A DNA stretch of 64,000 bases from Anolis sagrei (Eukaryota > Chordata > Lepidosauria > Squamata > Anolidae), in NCBI RefSeq assembly GCF_037176765.1, contig NC_090028.1:20223234-20287233 (forward strand), in the 5' to 3' direction. The translations under genes and the position numbers were made by a program. The stretch's first letter is position 1. Every line of letters begins with the position of its first letter. Under the pieces are notes generated by a model. The model did no database searches. It was given only the letters and a program-made list of their open reading frames with translations, and was not told the origin of the DNA. Positions 54,598 through 64,000 of this stretch are shown here, in pieces.

Positions 54598-55150
54598 GTG
54601 GCTAAATATCTTTTGACCAAAAACAGGCAACAGCAACTGCATTGTCTGTAGCCTCCAACAATTCTTCCTTTGTACATGGACATAGAGGACAAGCATACAG
54701 ATGCAGAGCTGTCTGTTCTGCTCCACAGTCAAATAAGGTGGAGGATTCTTTTAGGTAGTGCCATTTTGCCAGGTTGTCTTTTGATCTGCCCAATCCACTT
54801 CTGAGTCTGTTGAGGGACTTCCAAGTTGCCTATTCTTGGTTTGCCTCTGGAGGCAGACTCTTGTGGGGGGCTATCCAATCGGGATTTCCTGCTTTAGCTG
54901 CCCATAGGGATACTCTTGCTGTTGCTGTTGTTAAGCGGAGTTGTGGTTCTCATGAAGCTTTTCTTTGAGTCTACTGGGAGGAGGCTGATAGCCATGCAGT
55001 GGATGGTGTTCACAGTGTTCAACGGTGTTCACAGTGTTCAACCTGATTTCTCTCATAATTTGCAGCAATTTCCCCACTGCTATCCAGTGGGATCCTGGAA
55101 CCAAAACCCAGTGGATGCTAAGAACCCATTCGACTGCTGAGCCCAAAGTT
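54598..55150 (-). pseudogene. Old I/Jockey-like LINE 3' fragment
   Basis: Minus frames carry HPLHGYQPPPSRLKEKLHE (54931-55146) and DCGAEQTALHLYACPLC with CFWSKDI (54602-54793). The knuckle and terminal YWSKDI-type motif match the 50331 copy, but with many changes, so it is an older member of the same group. Confidence 0.7.
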
Positions 55151-55508
55151 GTCCATGGAAAACATTTCAGTAGAAGTCCTTCTCTTTGTCCCAGAACATC
55201 CTTGGGCTTGTTTGATAGGAATCAGGGGAATAGGCCTTCTCCTTGGCTGCTCTTCAGAAATCTCCCCCAGGGAGTTAACATGGCTCCCACCTTGCTCCTT
55301 GCTCCCCTTGCCAACAAGTAAAAACATTCATCCTCCAACAGTGTTTTAGGACTTGACTGTCCTTTAATGGCATGCAGTGCTGTTTTGTTAATTTTTAAAT
55401 ACTGTCTTAATTAATTAAAATTGTTTTAAGTCTATCGATTGTTTTAATTTTAATGACTTTTGTTTTTCCATATTTTGGACAATTTTAATCTGGGCTGTAT
55501 TTAATACA
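55151..55508. other. No recognisable feature
   Basis: Possibly further LINE-derived sequence at the left; otherwise nothing recognised. Confidence 0.35.
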
Positions 55509-55516
55509 TTGTAATC

Positions 55517-55608
55517 CAGGCATGACCAAACTTAAGCCCTCCAGGTGTTTTGGACTGCAACTCTCATAATCCCTAACAGCCAGTAGGGCCCAAGTTTGCC
55601 CATGCCTG
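55517..55608 (+). mobile_element. 92-bp hAT MITE
   Basis: CAGGCATGACCAAACTT at the left and its complement AAGTTTGCCCATGCCTG at the right, flanked by TTGTAATC and TTGTAAGC (7 of 8). The interior GGTGTTTTGGACTGCAACTC is shared with the MITE at 61416. Confidence 0.85.
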
Positions 55609-55666
55609 TTGTAAGCTGTGGTGAAATGTGAATTTTAATCTACAGTTATGTATAATAATAGATAGA

Positions 55667-56475
55667 TGTTTAAAAGGGTAAGTACGTAAACTAGCATAAT
55701 TGGGGGGATGGTAGCCACCTCAACTCACTTTGAGCTGAGTTGCCATGGAAAAAGGGGTGGAGCCAACTGCCACTTGGCAGAGCAGCCATTTTAAAATAGT
55801 TAGTCTGTAGTCAGAGAACTACAGGGAAGGCTGGTTCTGTTGTGTGTTGAGAACCAGTAAGGTAGTCTGTAGTCTAAGAACTACAGGGAAAAGCTGATTG
55901 TACTGTGTTGAGAATCAGGAAGGTTTTGGCTTTTAGCTTGTGTTGTTTAGATAGGTCAAGTTGACTTATTTATATTATTAGTCAGTGTATGAGTAAAAGG
56001 GGGAGAGAACCCTAATAAGAATCTTTACTGCAACAGAAATAACATAAGGAAAAAATAAGCTTGTACCTAAAGTAATCTGTTAAAGAAAGAAACACATTTT
56101 GAAGGAAAATAAGTTTGAAACCTGTTCAGTGGAAGGAATAGTCCTCTTAAGAGTTGTTTTCTGAAATGTATTAAATGTAACCTCTGAAGAAATGTACCTT
56201 TAAGAGTTAAGAAACATTGAAACCATCAAGCTTCTTCTATATTTCAATAAACTTGTTACAGTTTCTTCTAAAGCCAAGTCTCTGTTACAAATACTTTCAA
56301 GATAAGCCACGCTACACATTGAAGAAAGCACAAATCAATATTACAAGCTATTAGTTGTGTTATCAATTTAAAAAGGCCTTACAAAGTGGTGGTTCCTTTA
56401 CAAACCATTACAAATTGGTGGCATCATTACAAACTGGGTGCCATCTTTACAAACTGGTGGCCTCTTCACATAAGC
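55667..56475 (+). mobile_element. Probable LTR plus leader remnant
   Basis: A fossil LTR-like stretch starting TGTTTAAAAGGG, with TTTCAATAAACTTGTTAC near 56243 as a polyadenylation signal. After about 56380 comes a run of four similar units of about 20-25 bp, each with TTACAAA..TGGTGG or TGGGTGCC, where a primer-binding site would lie. Ends and family are uncertain. Confidence 0.45.
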
Positions 56476-57159
56476 TATCTCAAATCCCACTACCAAGGAA
56501 AAGGCAAGGAAAATAAAATAATAATATATAGGCATTTTATATAATGTTTCATTCTTTCCTAGCAAGAATGTTTTGAAGACCTGGAATTATCCTTGGTGTA
56601 TGGGTGTACCTCACCTTTGACATTTACCAGTAGAAAGCTCATTCCTCAACGTCTGCCTGTTATATGAGGGAACTCTGCATGGTAATTGTTTTAAATGCTG
56701 ACAGTTTTAATGGCAGGCACATGTTAGCATCCTACCAGTTATATTATTAGTGTCGGCAAGGAAGCAGTTAGATTTCAGCAGGCATTTTGCCATTCTGTTC
56801 TTGCTTTTTTCGTTTCTGGATGGATGGACAGTATGCTGTAAACACATTTCTGCAATGCTGTCTTAACACAATTATAGTGCGTTGCTCTGACTGACTGCAC
56901 AGAGTGGGGTAAGGGGTAGTGCTATTTGTTGAAAGCAAACCTCTGAAGGCAAAAAAGCAACCAAATCTCAGCCATTGACAGTTGGATACCAGCATGGGAA
57001 GTCAATCATTGCATCCACGGGGAATTGAAAAAGAACTGCGTGGGAGTTGCTTCTCTCCCTCCCATCTCCTTGCTGCCGGTGCAGAGCATCTACAAAAACC
57101 AATCCTGGTTCACATCAGTCCTATTAAGGGATAGGTAAGAATTTAGGTTTAGATTGTTT
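56476..57159. other. No recognisable feature
   Basis: No repeat ends or supported frames. Confidence 0.4.
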
Positions 57160-58144
57160 TGATAGAATCCTGGGTACTAGGACATGGAGCAATGCATTCA
57201 AATTACATGAAAAGAGATTCCACCTAGACATTAGAAAGACCTATTCAACAGTGGAACATGCTGTGTGGGAGTGTGATGGAATCTCCTTCTCTGGAAGTTT
57301 TTATACAGAGACTAGACCAGTGTTTCTCAACCTGGGGGTCGGGACCCCTGGAGGGGTCATGAGGGGGTGTCAGAGGGGTCACCAAAGACCAACAGAAAAC
57401 ACAGTATTTTCTGTTGGTCATGGGAGTTCTGTGTGGGAGGTTGGCCCAATTCTAACCTTGGTGGGATTCAGAATGTTTTTTGACTGTAGGTGAACAATAA
57501 ATCCCAGCAACTACAACTCCCAAATGTCAAGTCTATTTTCCCTAAACTCCACCAGAGTCCACATTTGGACACACTGATTTTCATGCCAAGTTTGGTCCAG
57601 ATCCATTATTGTTTTGAGTCCACAGTGCTCTCAGGATGTAGATGAACTACAACTCCAAAACTCAAGGTTAATGCCCACCAAACCTTTCCAGTATTTTCTG
57701 TTGGTCATGAGAGTTCTGTGTGCCAAGTTTGGTACAATTCTATCATTGGTGGAGTTCACAATGCTCTTTGATTATTTGTGAACTATAAATCCCAGCAACT
57801 ACAACTCCCAGATGATGGAATCAATCCCCTCCAATCCCAGTAGTATTCAAATTTGGGCGTATTGGGCCTTTGTGCCAAATTTGGTCCAGTGAATGAAAAT
57901 ACATCCTGTATATTAGATATTTACATTACAATTCATAACAGTAGCAAAATTACAGTTGTGAAGTAGTAATGAAAATAATTTTATGGTTGAGGGTCACCAC
58001 AACATGAGGAACTGTATTAAGGGGTCGCAGCATTGGGAAGGTTGAGAACCACTGGACTAGATGCTTTGGGAATGCCTTGATTGTATTTTCCTGCCTGGCA
58101 GGGGGTTGGATGGCCTTTTGTGGTTTCTTCCAACTCTATGATTC
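57160..58144 (+). pseudogene. Old CR1 3' end split by a hAT
   Basis: Before the hAT: TACTAGGACATGGAGCAATG...CAGTGGAACATGC and GGAAGTTTTTATACAGAG, a worn CR1 C-terminus. After it: GGCAGGGGGTTGGATGGCC and TCCAACTCTATGATTCT. Diverged, so older than most CR1 copies here. Confidence 0.75.
57318..58054 (+). mobile_element. SPIN-like non-autonomous hAT
   Basis: Ends CAGTGTTTCTCAACCTGG and ...GGTTGAGAACCACTG, flanked by GACTAGAC (57310-57317) and GACTAGAT (58055-58062). Closely related to 39333-40062 across its length. No transposase. Confidence 0.87.
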
Positions 58145-59500
58145 TTACTTACTTACTTAGGCGATCCCTCGTAGCCCGAGGCTGATGGTCCTCCAAATAT
58201 AGTGTCTTGGCAGTGGGACCATAGGTAGCTGTGGAGCTTTATTCTTCATTTGCATATTCTCCACCCTAAATAAATAAGTTTTACAAGCTCTATGAAAAGC
58301 ATGTAAATCTCGGAGAACTCATGTTCCCACTGGCAAAGCATTCCACAGATAAGGAGCCACCACCGTGAAAGCTCTACGCCTAGTAGACATCAGGTGAATG
58401 GTCCTAAAATTGGGAACTTCAAGGAGATTCTGATCTCGGGGATTGGTAGGGGGTGAGTCGGTCCCTCGGGTACCCTCGGGTACTCCGGCCCCAGGCCATA
58501 TAAGGTCTTAAAGGTAAGAATCAGCACTTTGAAGGTAATCCGGTGCTCAATTGGCAACCAGTGCAGTTGCTGCAAGATTGGAGTGATGTGGCACCTCGTT
58601 GGAACCCATGAGAGAAGCCAGGCAGTTTAAGAAACTAGTTTAAGTTTCCGGATCACCGATAAAGGCAGGCCTATGTAAAGGGCATTACAATAGTCCAACC
58701 TTGAGATAACCGTAGCCTGGATCACCATGGCCAAGTCGTCCTTGGACAGATAGGGAGCCAGTCGCCTAGCCTGACGCAGATGGAAAAATGCGACTGCCGC
58801 AGCGGAGGCCTGGGTCTCCATCGTCAGCAGAGGGTCTAAAAGGAGTCCCAGACTCTTTACCAAAAATGACAGGCATAATGTCACGCCATCCAGGATAGGT
58901 AACTGGATCACCCCTCCGTCCGGGCGGCCCAACCAGAGGATCTCTGTCTTCGCTGGATTCACCCTCAGCCTACTGGCACGCAACCATCAACGGCTTCAAG
59001 GCATTGTTGGAAATTATCAGGTATTGAGTTCGGTAGGCCTTCTAGGAAGTGTGCCTCTTCAAATTCCGCAGCACTGCTGGTCACAGCTAACCTCCAGTTA
59101 GAATGCTTGAAGGGCCAGAGCTTCCCAGTTCTCTGTGTCTATGCTACAGTTTTTAAGGTTGGCTTTAAGCCCATCTTTAAATCTCTTTTCTTGTCCACCA
59201 ACATTACGTTTCCCATTCTTGAGTTGGGAGCATAGTAACTGCTTTGGGAGATGGTAATCAGGCAGCCAGACAACATGGTCAATCCAGTGGAGTTGATGGC
59301 ATAGGAGCATCACTTAAATGTTGGTGGTCTTTGTGTCTTACAGCACACTGATATTTGTCCACCTGTCTTCCCAAGAGATGTGCAGGATTTTTCAGAGACA
59401 ACGCTGATGGAATCGTCTCAGGAGTCGAGTGTGAGATCTGTAGACAGTCTATGTTTAGCAGGCGTATAGCAGGATTGGAAGAACAATAGCTTCATAAACA
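58145..59500 (-). pseudogene. RTE-like LINE copy 2, split by L2
   Basis: Parts 58145-58262 and about 59036-59500 match the LINE at 19018-19812, including the TTAC tail, codons QLHWIDHVVWLPDYHLPKQ and GGQEKRFKDGLKANLKN, and KVLVYEAIVLPILLYAC. The L2 at 58263-59035 lies between. Broken in several places. Confidence 0.75.
58263..59035 (-). pseudogene. L2 LINE RT C-terminal part
   Basis: Minus frame 58627-58983 reads RASRLRVNPAKTEILWLGRP, LVKSLGLLLDPLLTMETQAS and SRLDYCNALYIGLPLSVIRK; 58390-58575 continues QLHWLPIEHRITFKVLILTF. The frame changes between the two near 58600. The YADD core is missing. A TAAATAAATAAG tail lies at about 58266. Confidence 0.88.
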
Positions 59501-60432
59501 AGTACTTTGATCTCCCTACAGGTGTCCAAATACTCAAAGACATGCTTTGAGAATGCTTTGATTGTATTTCCCATGGCAGGGATGGCCTTTGAGGTTTCTT
59601 CCAACTTTATAATATGTTCAGACAGTAAAGAAAAAGAAATACAAACAAACAATATGCTTTGCTATGCATCCAATTCTTTTGTCCTAATGCTTTGTGATCC
59701 ACAAAAAATGGGAAAGCTTTGAACAGATGAGAACAATGAGAATACCTACCACGAGCAGAGATATTTCTGTTAACCAACTCTCTGCCTTCTTCTCAACTTT
59801 GAGGTCATAAGTTATGTTTTATGTGATCTTGCATCCTCTGCAATGGAGATCAAGAAACTGGGTATAACTGCTCATCTCTTCTTCTTTGTGTATATTACAG
59901 CAGTTCGCATTCACATGATTTTGAACATTCAGACAGCAGACTCCACTCAACTGAAGGAATGTGGTGGAAGAGAGACAGATGACTTCTTGCCCTTAAGATT
60001 AGTATAAATAAAAGCTGACATTTTATTTCATGGGCACATCATAATTCCTGTTTAGATGCATCACATATCTGGAAGATGATCATAACTGTCCAGCTGACTT
60101 ATCTTTGATGTTTTCTTTGACTCCTTAGAGTAATCTCTAGAACCAGCTTTCCATAAATGAATGATGCCTGGTCCATTTGTGAACTGTGCAAAAGTGGAAA
60201 GTTTGTCCACAGCGTAAAAGCTTCTTCACACAAAATATGACTTCATACCTTCTTGGAAAAATACTACTACTGATCTTACATGGCCAAATGAAGTCAAAGA
60301 GCTCTACATGTAGAAGTCAACCATTGTTCCTCTTCACCATCCCCAGGACTCACCATTACACTGCAATGGCCCCACCAGGGGTTGTGTCACCAGTAGCATA
60401 CTAGCCTATAAATTTATCTGCATTATGAAGTG
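59501..60432. other. CR1 scrap, otherwise unrecognised
   Basis: 59555-59625 resembles a CR1 3' end (TTTGATTGTATTTCCCATGG, TTTCTTCCAACTTTATAAT). The rest shows no gene or repeat terminus. Confidence 0.4.
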
Positions 60433-60676
60433 CAGTAGAGTCTTGCTTATCCAACATAAACGGGCCAGCAGAATATTGGATAAGCAAAAATGTTGGATAA
60501 TTAGGAGGGATTAAGGGAAAGCCTATTAAACGTCCAATTACATTACGATTTTACAAATTAAGCACCAAAACATCATGTTTTACAACAAAATGACAGAAAA
60601 AGCAGTTCAATACACGGTAATATTATGCAGTAATTACTGCATTTACGAATTTAGCACCAAAACCTCACAATGTATT

Positions 60677-61314
60677 TGTGATGGCACTCCCGAGCCTTTG
60701 AGAAAACTATGTTGTCTGGCTTTACTTGTCGCTATCTGTATAGCTTCCGTTAAGATCCTCAGCAGACAGAGGCACTTTAGGCAAAGTGAAAAGATAACTA
60801 AACAAGATGAATAAAGGGTTAACGCCACCCGGGACTATCATAAGGTAACTTAAAACAATACATAACATAAAGAGATATTGCTGGTTGCAGTCATCTTTCT
60901 GGGATCTTTAAAAGTCTATCTTGCCTCTGGTGCAAAGTGATGGATTATACGTTGTTGCTTACAAACTGTCTTAATCTTCACTCCTGTGAAGCTTAGGCTG
61001 GCCAAAAGCTTCTGTTGTCTATTGGACTGCTGGTATAAAAATACTGCTAAATGCAGCAGGTGCTAAGAATGCCTGTTTTGATTGCTTGGGCCTAGGATTC
61101 CAGAGAATATCCAAGCCTCTAGTGACTGTAGAAAAGGGAGGAGTCCAGGAAAGAAGTTCTATACAGGGAAATGGAATATACCAACTAAGACTGGCCTGTG
61201 GGGGGATTTAAGCTCCACCCAAAAACTAATACAAAGGAAGGTCTCTACACTATTGGGAAGGTCTATAAACAAGGGGAACTAAAGCAGAAGAGAGAAGAAG
61301 TCAGACCCAGGACA
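60677..61314 (+). mobile_element. Solo LTR, TGTGATGG type
   Basis: A 638-bp fossil element from TGTGATGGCACTCC to GACCCAGGACA, flanked by GTATT (60672-60676) and ATATT (61315-61319). The undisturbed pogo-like copy at 15633 confirms that this segment is extra. It differs in sequence from the TGTGCTGG family. Orientation and family are uncertain. Confidence 0.6.
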
Positions 61315-61415
61315 ATATTGAGACAGTTGTGGATTCAGGCAAGTGGCAGACTGCATTGGATAATACTGAATGTTGGATGAGCAAAGGTTGGATAAGGTTG
61401 GATAAGCAAGACTCT

Positions 61416-61550
61416 CAGTGGTTCTCAACCTGTGGGTCCTCAGGTGTTTTGGCCTACAGCTCCCAGAAATCCCATCCAGTTTGCCAGCTGTTAGGATTTC
61501 TGGGAGTTGAAGGCCAAAACATCTGGGGATGCACAGGTTGAGAACCACTG
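61416..61550 (+). mobile_element. 135-bp hAT MITE
   Basis: Long inverted ends: CAGTGGTTCTCAACCTGTGG and ...CACAGGTTGAGAACCACTG. The right flank is CTCTACTG; the left flank keeps only CTCT, so about four bases were lost there. The interior shares GGTGTTTTGGCCTACAGCTC with the MITE at 55517. Confidence 0.83.
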
Positions 61551-62150
61551 CTCTACTGTAATGAGAGGTCTTATCAAGCTCCCATTCATTTCAATTAGTC
61601 TTGCATGGAAGAATCACCCAGTAAATTGTGAGGATAATATAATTTTAGATGGTGTCTTGCTCTTTATATGATGAGCAAAAAGTAGTCTCCAACTCATGTG
61701 CCGAGTTTAAAGTAATTGTGGATGATTACCTTCCAGCATTGCAGACAGCTTTCTTCAAGCAATTGGTTCTTTTACAGCCTCATCACACTAGAGCAGCGGT
61801 TCTCAACCTGGGGGTCACGACCCCTGGGGGGATTGTTTGGCCATTTTGGGGGGTCGCGAAGCTGCCTTGGCTGGCCCCACCCCCTCCAAAATGGCTGCCG
61901 ACCCCCTGAGCCAGCCAAATGGCGCTCCTGGCAGGCTCCTCCTCCTGCTCTTCCCACAGACTTGTGGGTAGTCAGGAGAAGGAGCTTTGGAGGCAAAGGC
62001 ATGGGGGAAGAAGACTCACCCTCTGGTTAGGCCTGCAAGGTGAGTAAACTTCTTCCTGCCATCCTCAATGCCTGGCCATCCATGGAGCCTTCACCGCCCG
62101 ACCTTTGCCTCCTTCTGAGCTCAGAAGAGGGTGAAGGACAGGCAGAGGGA

Positions 62151-62590
62151 GTTCTCTGTGCCAAGTTTGTGTCCATTCCATGGTTGCATGAGTTCAGAAT
62201 GCTTTTGGATGGGAGGGAACTATATATCCCAGCAGCTCCAAAATGCCAAGGTCTATGTTCCCCAAGCCTCTCCAGTATTTTCTGTTGACCGTGGGAGTTC
62301 TCTGTGCCAAGTTTGAGTCCATTTCATGGTTGCATGTGTTCAGAATGCTTTTGGATGGGAGGGAACTATATATCCCAGCAGCTCCAAAATGCCAAGCTCT
62401 ATGTTCCCCAAGCCTCTCCGGTATTTTCTGTTGACCATGGGAGTTCTCTGTGCCAAGTTTGAGTCCATTACATGATTGCATGTGTTCAGAATGCTTTTGG
62501 ATGGGAGGGAACTATATATCCCAGCAACTCCCAAATGTCAGGAAAATGACCCCAAAACTCTCCAGTAATTTCTGTTGGTTATGGGAGTTC
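62151..62590 (+). repeat. 146-bp tandem units in hAT
   Basis: Three consecutive units beginning GTTCTCTGTGCCAAGTTTG at 62151, 62297 and 62443, each with TTCAGAATGCTTTTGGATGG and ACTATATATCCCAGCA. A fourth, more diverged unit begins near 62587. Confidence 0.9.
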
Positions 62591-62966
62591 TGTATGCCAA
62601 GCTTCTTCAATTCCATTTTTGTTTGGAATTCAGAATGCTCTCTGATGGCAGAGGAACTATAAATCCCAGCAACTGCAACTCCCAAATGTCAAGATCCATT
62701 TCCCCCAAACTCCACCATTGTTCAAATTTGGGCATATTGAGTATCCATGCCAAGTTTGGTCCAGATCCATAGTCATTTGGGTTCACAGTGCTTTCCGGAT
62801 GTAGGTGAACTACATCTCCCATAGATCACTGTCAATTCCTCCCAAACTCCTCCAGTATTTTCTGTTGGTCATGGGAGTTCTATGTGCCAAGTTTGGGCCA
62901 GGTCTATAATTTGTGGGGGATCTCAGTGGTCTGTGGAAGTCAGAGCTGAATTGGTTGAAGGTACTG

Positions 62967-63690
62967 AAGGTGAAAGAAGAAAGCGCAAAAGCCGGGTTGC
63001 AGCTAAACGTCAAAAAAACCAAGATTATGGCAACAAGAATGATTAACAACTGGAAAATAGAGGGAGAAACCGTGGAGGCCGTGACAGACTTTGTATTTCT
63101 AGGTGCAAAGATTACTGCAGATGCAGACTGTGGCCAGGAAATCAGAAGACGCTTACTTCTTGGGAGGAGAGCAATGTCCAGTCTTGATAAAATAGTAAAG
63201 AGTAGAGACATCAGACTGGCAACAAAGATCCGCCTAGTCAAAGCCATGGTCTTCCCTGTAGTAACCTACGGATGTGAGAGCTGGACCTTAGGGAAGGCTG
63301 AGCGAAGGAAGATCGATGCTTTTGAGCTGTGGTGTTGGAGGAAAGTTCTGAGAGTGCCTTGGACTGCGAGAAGATCCAACCAGTCCATCCTCCAGGAAAT
63401 AAAGCCTGACTGCTCATTGGAGGGAAAGATACTAGAGACAAAGTTGAAGTACTTTGGCCACATCATGAGGAGACAGGAAAGCCTAGAGAAGACAATTATG
63501 CTGGGGAAAGTGGAAGGCAAAAGGAAGAGGGGCCGACCAAGGGCAAGATGGATGGATGGCATCCTTGAAGTGACTGGACTGACCTTGAGGGAGCTGGGGG
63601 TGGTAACGGCCGACAGGGAGCTCTGGCGTGGGCTGGTCCATGAGGTCACGAAGAGTCGGAGACGACTGAACGAATGAACAACAACAACAA
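62967..63690 (+). pseudogene. BovB LINE 3' part, young
   Basis: The frame 62913-63677 (254 codons; the first ~18 belong to the hAT) runs from KVKEESAKAGLQLNVKKTKI, just after the YADD region, through FVFLGAKITADADCGQEI to the normal C-terminus KSRRRLNE-stop, then AACAACAAC. It is almost identical to the intact BovB but has no endonuclease or catalytic core. I did not find a clear target duplication. Confidence 0.92.
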
Positions 63691-63943
63691 CTGCAAATCT
63701 CATCATCCGTTGTCCATACTCCCCCAATCGTATTGTTTTTGTGATTAATCACTATGCTTTAATTATGTTCAATTTGTAACAATAAAAATACATAATGCGT
63801 ATTAGATATTTGCAATAGAATTCATAAGAGTAGCAAAATTATTTATGAAGTAGCAATGAAAATATGGTTGGGGGTCACCACAACATGAGGAACTTTATTT
63901 AGGGGTCACAGCATTAGAAAGGTTGAGAACCACTGCACTAGAG

Positions 63944-64000
63944 CATGGATAAACTTTCAATCCGGTTTCTGCCTCCTGAAGAATTCTGGGGTATGTAGTT
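63944..64000. other. Window edge, nothing recognised
   Basis: Short flank after the hAT. Confidence 0.4.

Larger units (their letters stand above)
60433..61558 (+). mobile_element. Pogo-like MITE with LTR and MITE inserts
   Basis: Same family as 15633-16742: starts CAGTAGAGTCTTGCTTATCC and ends GATAAGCAAGACTCT...CTACTG followed by TA. Two later insertions lie in it: the LTR at 60677 and a hAT MITE at 61416, the latter only a few bases from its end. Confidence 0.75.
61794..63935 (+). mobile_element. SPIN-like hAT with tandem units and BovB insert
   Basis: Ends CAGCGGTTCTCAACCTGG and ...GGTTGAGAACCACTG, with a perfect 8-bp duplication CACTAGAG (61786-61793 and 63936-63943). The interior contains near-identical 146-bp units starting at 62151, 62297 and 62443, with diverged ones after. 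A BovB fragment fills 62967-63690. No transposase. Confidence 0.87.

Overview
This window looks like intergenic DNA from a squamate reptile, probably a lizard. No host protein-coding gene could be supported. It is a graveyard of transposable elements from almost every class known in lizards: BovB/RTE, CR1, L2, L1, R4/Dong-like and I/Vingi-like LINEs; Penelope elements with a GIY-YIG domain; tRNA-derived SINEs of the Sauria/ACA type; several solo LTRs; Helitrons; hAT elements including SPIN-like ones; pogo-like and mariner elements; and two snRNA retrocopies. BovB together with Sauria-type SINEs and SPIN-like hATs is the main reason for the squamate call. Family names come from recognised protein motifs and termini, not from a database search.

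Layout. 0-5 kb: a SINE, then a hAT element carrying a complete 3.2-kb BovB on the minus strand with an open 1010-codon frame and 11-bp target duplications. 5-10.7 kb: LTR-like stretches, a LINE tail, a Helitron, Penelope tails and an old BovB. 10.7-13.5 kb: a second, 5'-truncated BovB with one stop codon. 13.7-27.3 kb: four copies of one LTR family, a pogo-like MITE, CR1 copies, a young 101-bp triplication, a 300-bp direct duplication around a LINE, and two hAT elements. 27.5-33 kb: CR1, L2, a Helitron with a 630-bp purine tract, and an R4-like LINE set between TAA arrays. 33.2-35.4 kb: an L2 hit by a chimeric insertion of antisense U6 snRNA joined to an I/Vingi-like LINE. 36-41 kb: a 110-bp-armed inverted repeat, a Sauria-type SINE and a large LTR interrupted by a SPIN-like hAT. 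41-49.6 kb: CR1 copies, a short BovB, a U2 retrocopy, a Helitron, and a deep nest (hAT, L2, SINE, solo LTR, Penelope, second hAT). 50-64 kb: a mariner holding a LINE, an L1, LTR remnants, SPIN-like hATs, a pogo-like element holding an LTR and a MITE, and a hAT holding a BovB fragment.

The elements do not work together as a pathway, but they record insertion history. Target-site duplications let many insertions be ordered. The retrotransposition footprints are unusually clear: twin-priming with U6, a 3'-truncated U2, an inverted R4 5' part and a template-switch palindrome in CR1. The only element that looks recently coding-competent is the first BovB.
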